From contig DYLE01000084.1 in assembly GCA_020722245.1 (NCBI GenBank), forward strand, positions 1 through 9,894: a stretch of DNA of 9,894 nucleotides, given 5' to 3'. Every line of letters begins with the position of its first letter. The first letter of the stretch is position 1. A program made the translations under genes and the position numbers. Of the stretch, positions 5,634-9,894 are shown one piece after another. Source of the stretch: Desulfonema limicola. Its GTDB lineage: Bacteria; Desulfobacterota; Desulfobacteria; Desulfobacterales; Desulfosalsimonadaceae. Under the pieces are notes generated by a model. That model had not been told where the DNA came from, did no database searches, and was given only the letters and a program-made list of their open reading frames with translations.

Positions 5634-5825
5634 CTATGAGGTCCTTCTTTCCCTCTGAATCGTTTTTATTCGGGCCAGATCCCGGCGGACCTGACGTATC
5701 CTGCTCGGATTTTCAAGCTGGCCGGCTTGCTTCTGAAACCGCAGGGTAAACAGGGATTCCACCATCTCCCTGGATTTGACCTCCAGCTCCTCATTGCTCA
5801 ACTCTCGAACAGCCTTGATCTCCAC
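5634..5825 (-). CDS. rpmC: 50S ribosomal protein L29
   Basis: L29 (uL29) is a small two-helix protein beside the peptide exit tunnel, next to L23, where trigger factor and the signal recognition particle dock. The 63 residues equal the E. coli length. The N-terminal helix carries ELSNEELEVKSREMVESLF. The diagnostic LRFQKQAGQLENPSRIRQVR and the RDLARIKT second helix follow. The start codon is GTG at 5825. It is supported by GGGAGG 10 bases upstream, inside the last codons of rplP, and by the family-like beginning MEIKAVREL. No in-frame ATG exists nearby; the next methionine is residue 21. Only two bases separate it from the rplP stop, so coupled translation is likely. Confidence 0.97.
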   Translation of the reverse strand: MEIKAVRELSNEELEVKSREMVESLFTLRFQKQAGQLENPSRIRQVRRDLARIKTIQRERRTS

Positions 5826-5827
5826 AG

Positions 5828-6241
5828 CTATTTGGCCTCCCTTTCGATAAACCTGGTTTTCAGCGGAAGCTTATGGGCGGCAAGCCGGAACGCCTCGGCC
5901 GCCAGTTCCCTGGAGACCCCTTCCATTTCATAGAGGATCCTTCCGGGTCGAATCACGGCGACCCATCCCTCGGGCGCCCCCTTTCCCTTTCCCATCCGGG
6001 TCTCGGCGGGCTTTTTTGTGATCGGCTTGTCCGGGAAAATCCGTATCCACAGCTTCCCTCCCCTTTTCACCCGACGGGTCAGGGCGATACGGACGGCTTC
6101 AATCTGTCGGGAGCTGATCCTTCCGCACTCCACCGCCTGAAGTCCGAAATCCCCGAAATTCAGGGTCGATCCGCGGTAGGCCCTCCCCTTCATGCGCCCG
6201 GTCTGCTGTTTCCGATACTTTGTCTTCTTGGGGCTCAGCAT
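5828..6241 (-). CDS. rplP: 50S ribosomal protein L16
   Basis: L16 (uL16) is a late-joining large-subunit protein that helps shape the A-site and positions tRNA near the peptidyl transferase centre. The 137 residues are typical. The start MLSPKKTKYRKQQTGRMKG is a textbook match. The GGKLWIRIFPDKPITKKPAE segment (61-80) and the RMGKGKG loop (82-88) are present. The arginine at 82 corresponds to E. coli Arg81, which some proteobacteria hydroxylate; its presence does not show that the modification occurs here. The tail ends LAAHKLPLKTRFIEREAK. GGAG lies 10 bases before the ATG. It follows rpsC by 22 bases and precedes rpmC by two. Confidence 0.98.
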   Translation of the reverse strand: MLSPKKTKYRKQQTGRMKGRAYRGSTLNFGDFGLQAVECGRISSRQIEAVRIALTRRVKRGGKLWIRIFPDKPITKKPAETRMGKGKGAPEGWVAVIRPGRILYEMEGVSRELAAEAFRLAAHKLPLKTRFIEREAK

Positions 6242-6263
6242 GTCTTCATCTCTCCTTCAACTC

Positions 6264-6917
6264 CTACTTGATGTCTCCTGAGGGCTGCTCCTCCTTGAGG
6301 ATCTCTCCCTTAAAAATATAGACCTTTACGCCGATGACGCCGTAGGAGGTGTTTGCACCCGCAAACCCGTAATCAATGTCCGCCCTCAGGGTATGCAGGG
6401 GAACGCGCCCCTCCTTGTACCACTCCGTCCTGGCCATCTCCGCGCCGCCCAGACGGCCGGAACAGATGATTTTAATCCCCTCGGCGCCGAACCGCATGGC
6501 GGATAACACCGCCCTTTTCATCGCCCTCCGAAACGCGATACGCCGCACCAGCTGGTTGGCGACATTTTCGGCCACCAGCTGGGCGTCCAGCTCCGGCTTG
6601 CGGACCTCTTGAATATCCACCTGGACGTCCTGGGAGACCATTTTTTCAAGCTCTTTTTTAAGCGCCTCGATCTCGGCCCCTTTCTTTCCGATGATAATGC
6701 CGGGACGGGCCGAATAGATTTTGAGCTTTACTCGATTGGACGATCTTTCAATATCGATCTTCGACACGCCGGCATGAAAAAGCTTCTTCTTTAAAAACGA
6801 ACGGATCTTATGATCCTCGTAAACATATCGAGCGTAATCCTTTCCCGCATACCACCTGGAGTTCCAGGTTCGAATAATGCCGATCCGCATTCCCTTCGGA
6901 TTCACCTTCTGACCCAA
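6264..6917 (-). CDS. rpsC: 30S ribosomal protein S3
   Basis: S3 (uS3) lies in the 30S head at the mRNA entry tunnel and contributes to mRNA unwinding. The start GQKVNPKGMRIGIIRTWNSR after the initiator is the family hallmark. A type II KH domain spans about residues 38-107 with the GKKG loop at 77-80 (PGIIIGKKGAEIEAL). The C-terminal domain carries the RRAMKRAVLSAMRFGAEGIKI and GRLGGAEMARTEWYKEGRVP motifs. The 217 residues fit the family (about 210-235). Initiation is at TTG 6917: AGGAGG lies 7 bases upstream, and an in-frame TAA at 6933-6935 leaves no room for an upstream ATG. The gene lies 21 bases after rplV. Confidence 0.98.
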   Translation of the reverse strand: MGQKVNPKGMRIGIIRTWNSRWYAGKDYARYVYEDHKIRSFLKKKLFHAGVSKIDIERSSNRVKLKIYSARPGIIIGKKGAEIEALKKELEKMVSQDVQVDIQEVRKPELDAQLVAENVANQLVRRIAFRRAMKRAVLSAMRFGAEGIKIICSGRLGGAEMARTEWYKEGRVPLHTLRADIDYGFAGANTSYGVIGVKVYIFKGEILKEEQPSGDIK

Positions 6918-6924
6918 GCGATCT

Positions 6925-6930
6925 CCTCCT
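6925..6930 (-). promoter_or_regulatory. Ribosome binding site for the TTG start of rpsC
   Basis: The minus strand reads AGGAGG, 7 bases before the TTG at 6915-6917. The in-frame TAA at 6933-6935 lies just upstream, so this site and the TTG must start S3. Confidence 0.85.
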
Positions 6931-6938
6931 TTTTAAGG

Positions 6939-7271
6939 CTACCCTTCGTCCACAATGACCGTGATATGGCTTGTGCGCTTTAAAATCCTCGCCCCTCTTC
7001 CCCTGGCCCTGGCGCTAAACCGTTTCAGCATGGGGCCGTCATTCACGATGATGTTTTTGATCACGAGCGAATCCACATCCATACTCGCATTCTGGCTTGC
7101 ATTGGCCACCGCCGATTTTAAGACCTTCCCGACGATGCCGGCGGCCTTATGGGGCATGAACTTCAGGGCATTCACGCCGGCCTCCACCGGTCTTCCCTTG
7201 ACGGCGCCGACAAGCTTTCTCACCTTCTGGGGAGAGATGCGTATATACCTTCCTGTGGCCTTGACCTCCAT
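6939..7271 (-). CDS. rplV: 50S ribosomal protein L22
   Basis: L22 (uL22) is an early-assembly protein whose long beta-hairpin lines the narrow part of the peptide exit tunnel, the region affected in some macrolide-resistant mutants. The 110 residues equal the E. coli length. The start carries RYIRISPQKVRKLVGAVKGR (8-27). The middle has the helical KFMPHKAAGIVGKVLKSAVANA. The hairpin lies at about 79-100 (GPMLKRFSARARGRGARILK), followed by the family ending SHITVIV. I see no insertion or deletion in the hairpin. AAGG lies 9 bases before the ATG. The gene sits between rpsS and rpsC with gaps of 24 and 21 bases. Confidence 0.98.
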   Translation of the reverse strand: MEVKATGRYIRISPQKVRKLVGAVKGRPVEAGVNALKFMPHKAAGIVGKVLKSAVANASQNASMDVDSLVIKNIIVNDGPMLKRFSARARGRGARILKRTSHITVIVDEG

Positions 7272-7295
7272 CTCCGATATCCTTCATTCCTGCTT

Positions 7296-7577
7296 TTATT
7301 TCGCGATCTTTGTTTTTTTGTCGCCGGCATGCCCATAGAAAATCCGGGTGGGGGAGAACTCCCCGAGCTTGTGCCCCACCATGTTTTCGGTGATGAACAC
7401 CGGAATGAATTTTTTTCCGTTATGCACCGCCAGGGTCAATCCGACCATCTCCGGAATAATCGTAGACCGCCTGGACCACGTCTTGATCACCTTGGCGCTT
7501 CGGGTCTCCTGGGCGGCCGTCACCTTTTTGTTTAGATCTATCGCTACGTACGGCCCTTTTTTTAACGACCTGGGCAT
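7296..7577 (-). CDS. rpsS: 30S ribosomal protein S19
   Basis: S19 (uS19) lies in the 30S head, pairs with S13, and its C-terminal tail reaches toward A- and P-site tRNA. The 93 residues match the family (about 92). Diagnostic features are the start MPRSLKKGPYVAIDL, the KTWSRRSTIIPEMVGLTLAV stretch at about 32-51, the HNGKKFIPVFITENMVGHKL segment and the C-terminal GEFSPTRIFYGH motif. GAGGAG lies 5 bases before the ATG. The gene follows rplB by 33 bases. The C-terminus ends in a lysine-rich tail, as expected. Confidence 0.98.
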   Translation of the reverse strand: MPRSLKKGPYVAIDLNKKVTAAQETRSAKVIKTWSRRSTIIPEMVGLTLAVHNGKKFIPVFITENMVGHKLGEFSPTRIFYGHAGDKKTKIAK

Positions 7578-7610
7578 AATCGCTCCTCAGTTCTAAATAT
7601 CATCCATCAG

Positions 7611-8432
7611 CTACTTGCGTCTTTTAACGATCAACCGATCACTGGCTTTCCGCTTCCGTGTGCGATACCCCTTGGTGGGTTTGCCCCAGGGGGTGCAGGG
7701 ATGCCGCCCGCCTGAGGACTTGCCCTCGCCGCCGCCCATGGGATGATCCACCGGGTTCATCGCCACCCCGCGGACCTCCGGACGCCTTCCGAGCCTGCGG
7801 GTGCGACCCGCCTTGCCCACGGAAATATTCTCATGCTCCACATTGCCGATCTGACCGATGCTCGCCTTGCAGGTCTGCAACACCAGCCTCACCTCGCCGG
7901 AGGGAAGCTTGATCGTCGCATACCGTCCTTCCTTGGCCATCAGCTGGGCGAATCCGCCGGCGGTCTTGACCAGCTGACCCCCCTTTCCGATCTGAACCTC
8001 GATATTATGGATATGAGTGCCCAGCGGAATATGGCTTAAGGGCAGGGCGTTTCCCGGTTTGATGTCGGCGTCCTTGCCGGACATGACCTTATCCCCCACG
8101 GACAGATTCACCGGCGCCAGGATATAGCGTTTTTCTCCGTCAGCGTAATGCAACAGGGCGATTCGGGCCGAGCGGTTCGGATCATACTCAATAGAGGCCA
8201 CCTTTGCGGGAATTCCCTCCTTGTCCCGCTTAAAATCAATAATCCGATAATACCGCTTATGCCCGCCCCCCCGGTGCCGGCAGGTGATCCGTCCCCCTGC
8301 ATGCCGCCCGCCGCTCTTCTTTAAAATCCGAACAAGGCTTTTTTCCGGAGTGGTCCTCGTCAGCTCCTCAAAGCTGGAAAACTCCTGAAACCTGCGCCCC
8401 TGCGATGTCGGCTTAACCCGTTTGATTGCCAT
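7611..8432 (-). CDS. rplB: 50S ribosomal protein L2
   Basis: L2 (uL2) is a primary 23S rRNA-binding protein needed for subunit association, tRNA binding and peptidyl transferase activity. The 273 residues equal the E. coli length. The N-terminal basic region has GGRHAGGRITCRHRGGGHKR (41-60). An OB-fold and an SH3-like barrel follow. The conserved C-terminal block carries RGVAMNPVDHP (221-231) and GGGEGKSSGGRHPCTPWG. The histidine at 230 is the one usually equated with the functionally important E. coli His229. The next position but one is methionine (232), where E. coli has a second histidine. The gene begins at ATG 8432, 16 bases after rplW, with a G-rich site upstream. Confidence 0.99.
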   Translation of the reverse strand: MAIKRVKPTSQGRRFQEFSSFEELTRTTPEKSLVRILKKSGGRHAGGRITCRHRGGGHKRYYRIIDFKRDKEGIPAKVASIEYDPNRSARIALLHYADGEKRYILAPVNLSVGDKVMSGKDADIKPGNALPLSHIPLGTHIHNIEVQIGKGGQLVKTAGGFAQLMAKEGRYATIKLPSGEVRLVLQTCKASIGQIGNVEHENISVGKAGRTRRLGRRPEVRGVAMNPVDHPMGGGEGKSSGGRHPCTPWGKPTKGYRTRKRKASDRLIVKRRK

Positions 8433-8448
8433 CTATCCTACCCCCAGC

Positions 8449-8736
8449 TTATACCCCGTCAAAAAAACTGATCCGTTGCCCGGGCGCCAATGTCACCACC
8501 GCCTTTTTCGAGTCCTTGCGCTTCCCGAGAATCCGGCCGGTTCGCTTGACTTTTCCCTTTCGGTTCATGGTGCGAACCGATTTGACGTTTACCTTAAAAA
8601 TTTTTTCCACGGCCCTTTTGATCTCAACCCGGTTGGCGGACGGGTCCACCTCAAACGACACCTGATTGAAGCCCTCTTTCTGGGCATTGGTCTTTTCCGT
8701 GTCCAGCGGCGTTTTAATGATCCGATATGCTCTCAT
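8449..8736 (-). CDS. rplW: 50S ribosomal protein L23
   Basis: L23 (uL23) lies at the tunnel exit and is the main docking point for trigger factor and the signal recognition particle. The 95 residues fit the family (about 95-100). The start YRIIKTPLDTEKTNAQKEG corresponds to the conserved N-terminal segment. The central strand-helix FEVDPSANRVEIKRAVEKIF (28-47) and FKVNVKSVRTMN follow, then a basic loop KGKVKRTGRILGKRKDSKKA and the closing strand VVTLAPGQRI. The ATG overlaps the rplD stop as ATGA, with GGGGAGG 8 bases upstream inside rplD. Translation of L23 is therefore probably coupled to that of L4. Confidence 0.98.
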   Translation of the reverse strand: MRAYRIIKTPLDTEKTNAQKEGFNQVSFEVDPSANRVEIKRAVEKIFKVNVKSVRTMNRKGKVKRTGRILGKRKDSKKAVVTLAPGQRISFFDGV

Positions 8737-9356
8737 GCGGCCAGCCTCCCCTCAATCTGTCGAATCGAAGGCGCCAGAAGCAGAAGGGTTTTGTGGTTTA
8801 AAATATCGTAGACGTTCAACCCTTCCACCCGCAGCACCTTCACCCCGGGAATATTCCGTGAGGAAAGCTCCAGGTTTTCATTTTTTGCATCAATGATGAT
8901 CAGGGGCTTTTCCGCCTTCAGGGTCGATAACACCGACGCCACGGTCCGGGTCTTGATCTGATCCAGTTCAAAACCGTCGAGCACGGTCATCAGGTTCGCC
9001 TCCAGCTTGCTGCTCAAGGCCATTCGCAGGGCCAGCCGCCTGACCTTCTTGGGGGGCGTGAAGGCATAGGACCGTAAATGAGGCCCGAAAATCACGCCGC
9101 CGCCCCTGAGCAATGGGCTTTTGATATCCCCGCGCCGGGCCCGGCCGGTTCCCTTTTGTCGAAAAAGCTTCCTTCGGCTTCCGGAAACGTCCGAACGGTT
9201 TTTGACCGTGGCCGTGCCGCTTCTTCGAGCGGCGCGTTGCATGCGAACGATCTCATTTAGAATACCGGGGTTGACCGGGACTTTGAAAATGCTGTCCGGC
9301 AGCTCCATCTCGGAGACCTTTTCCCCTTTTATATTTTTTACCTCGACAACAGCCAT
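8733..9356 (-). CDS. rplD: 50S ribosomal protein L4
   Basis: L4 (uL4) is an early-assembly protein whose extended loop forms, with L22, the constriction of the peptide exit tunnel. In E. coli free L4 also represses the S10 operon through its leader RNA, which here would lie outside the window. The 207 residues are typical. The extended loop spans about residues 45-100 and shows RQKGTGRARRGDIKSPLLRG (66-85) and GGVIFGPHLRSY. The C-terminal Rossmann-like domain carries KPLIIIDA and the ending LNVYDILNHKTLLLL. The start ATG has AGAGG 6 bases upstream. It lies 52 bases after rplC and overlaps rplW by four bases. Confidence 0.98.
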   Translation of the reverse strand: MAVVEVKNIKGEKVSEMELPDSIFKVPVNPGILNEIVRMQRAARRSGTATVKNRSDVSGSRRKLFRQKGTGRARRGDIKSPLLRGGGVIFGPHLRSYAFTPPKKVRRLALRMALSSKLEANLMTVLDGFELDQIKTRTVASVLSTLKAEKPLIIIDAKNENLELSSRNIPGVKVLRVEGLNVYDILNHKTLLLLAPSIRQIEGRLAA

Positions 9357-9408
9357 GGTATGCCTCTTCCTGAGTTCTTCAGCCGTTCCCTACAAAAATG
9401 CCCGCGGT

Positions 9409-9894
9409 TTATGCCTTTTTACGCGACACCTTCTGGATCTCCAGCATCGCGCTGGTCGGGCCGGGCACGGCCCCCTTGATCAGTATCAGATTTTCCGCAG
9501 CCCGAATATCCACGATTTCAAGATTGCTTATGGTTTTTCGAATATTCCCGTAACGGCCGGGGAGCCGTTTCCCCTTGAACACCTTGGACGGCCATGCGCA
9601 CTGGCCGATGGAGCCCGGAGCGCGGTAGTTGCGGCTTCCATGGGTTTTCGGACCCCTGTGAAAGCCATGGCGTCTCACCGTACCGGAAAACCCCCGCCCC
9701 TTGCTGCTTCCCGACACCTTCACCCGTTCGCCCACGGAAAACATCTCGAGGGTGATCTCCTGGCCGAGCTTAAACGCATCCGGATTATCCACCCGAAACT
9801 CCCTGACGAGTGAAAAACATTTCTCTCCGCTTTTTTGAAAATGTCCGGCCAGGGGTTTGTTAACCTTCGATTTTTTCTTTTCGCCGAATCCGAC
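9409..9894 (-). CDS. rplC: 50S ribosomal protein L3 (5' end cut off by window edge)
   Basis: L3 (uL3) is one of the two assembly-initiating proteins of the large subunit; a long finger reaches close to the peptidyl transferase centre. The frame is open from the window edge for 161 residues to a TAA at 9409-9411. The apparent GTG at 9792 is an internal valine, because the family sequence KVNKPLAGHFQKSG and SLVREFRVDNPDAF continues upstream of it. About 49-50 N-terminal residues are missing compared with E. coli. The signature SSKGRGFSGTVRRHGFHRG and the finger region APGSIGQCAWPSKVFKGKR are intact. At the place of E. coli Gln150, which PrmB methylates, this protein has alanine. The upstream neighbour is expected to be rpsJ, outside the window. 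Confidence 0.97.
   Translation of the reverse strand, partial: VGFGEKKKSKVNKPLAGHFQKSGEKCFSLVREFRVDNPDAFKLGQEITLEMFSVGERVKVSGSSKGRGFSGTVRRHGFHRGPKTHGSRNYRAPGSIGQCAWPSKVFKGKRLPGRYGNIRKTISNLEIVDIRAAENLILIKGAVPGPTSAMLEIQKVSRKKA

Noticed and set aside
7578..7610. A four-codon mini open frame (ATG GAT GAT ATT TAG) between rplB and rpsS that could be a leader peptide.
   Set aside because: No ribosome binding site of its own and no associated hairpin; probably chance.
9357..9408. A weak CTGA/TCAG hairpin in the rplC-rplD gap, considered as a terminator or L4-binding site.
   Set aside because: The stem is only four base pairs with no U tract, and the known L4 target lies in the S10 leader upstream of rpsJ, outside this window.
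9409..9792. A GTG at 9792 as the rplC start, giving a 127-residue protein.
   Set aside because: The L3 family sequence continues in frame upstream to the window edge, so the GTG is an internal valine codon and the gene is simply cut by the window.
9121..9813. A 230-codon plus-strand open frame opposite rplD and rplC.
   Set aside because: It spans the rplC-rplD gap antisense to two confident genes and shows no recognisable domain, so it is a shadow frame.

Overview
This window is a continuous stretch of the bacterial S10-spc ribosomal protein cluster. All of it reads on the minus strand, so transcription runs from high to low coordinates. The window starts inside rplC and ends inside secY. 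In transcription order it holds rplC (5' end cut off), rplD, rplW, rplB, rpsS, rplV, rpsC, rplP, rpmC, rpsQ, rplN, rplX, rplE, rpsN, rpsH, rplF, rplR, rpsE, rpmD, rplO and secY (3' end cut off). That is 21 genes in the classical order with nothing inserted, lost or broken. The longest non-coding gaps are only 62 and 63 bases, on either side of rpsN. I see no RNA gene, mobile element, CRISPR array, rho-independent terminator or convincing promoter.

The DNA is moderately GC-rich. Shine-Dalgarno sites are strong, with AGGAG or AGGAGG often exactly 7 bases before the start. rpsN encodes the short four-cysteine S14, and rplX encodes an L24 with an added four-cysteine zinc ribbon. Protein wording (for example the S3 and L2 sequences) recalls anaerobic sulfate-reducing Desulfobacterota, formerly Deltaproteobacteria. 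That placement is an inference from memory of family sequences and is of moderate confidence.

Region by region: positions 9894 to 5359 hold the S10 half (L3, L4, L23, L2, S19, L22, S3, L16, L29, S17). These proteins build the early 50S exit-tunnel region and parts of the 30S head and body. Positions 5340 to 1 hold the spc half (L14, L24, L5, S14, S8, L6, L18, S5, L30, L15, SecY). Only 18 bases separate the two halves, so they probably form one transcription unit. Translational coupling is likely at three ATGA overlaps: rplD/rplW, rpmD/rplO and rplO/secY. Ending the run with secY links ribosome supply to the membrane channel that accepts nascent secreted and membrane proteins.

The main points of interest are start-codon choices (TTG for rpsC and rpsN, probably TTG for rpsE, GTG for rpmC, and a corrected ATG for rpmD), the two predicted zinc-binding ribosomal proteins, and an L3 that lacks the glutamine methylated in E. 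coli. I found no undescribed system here. This is an ordinary, highly conserved housekeeping region.
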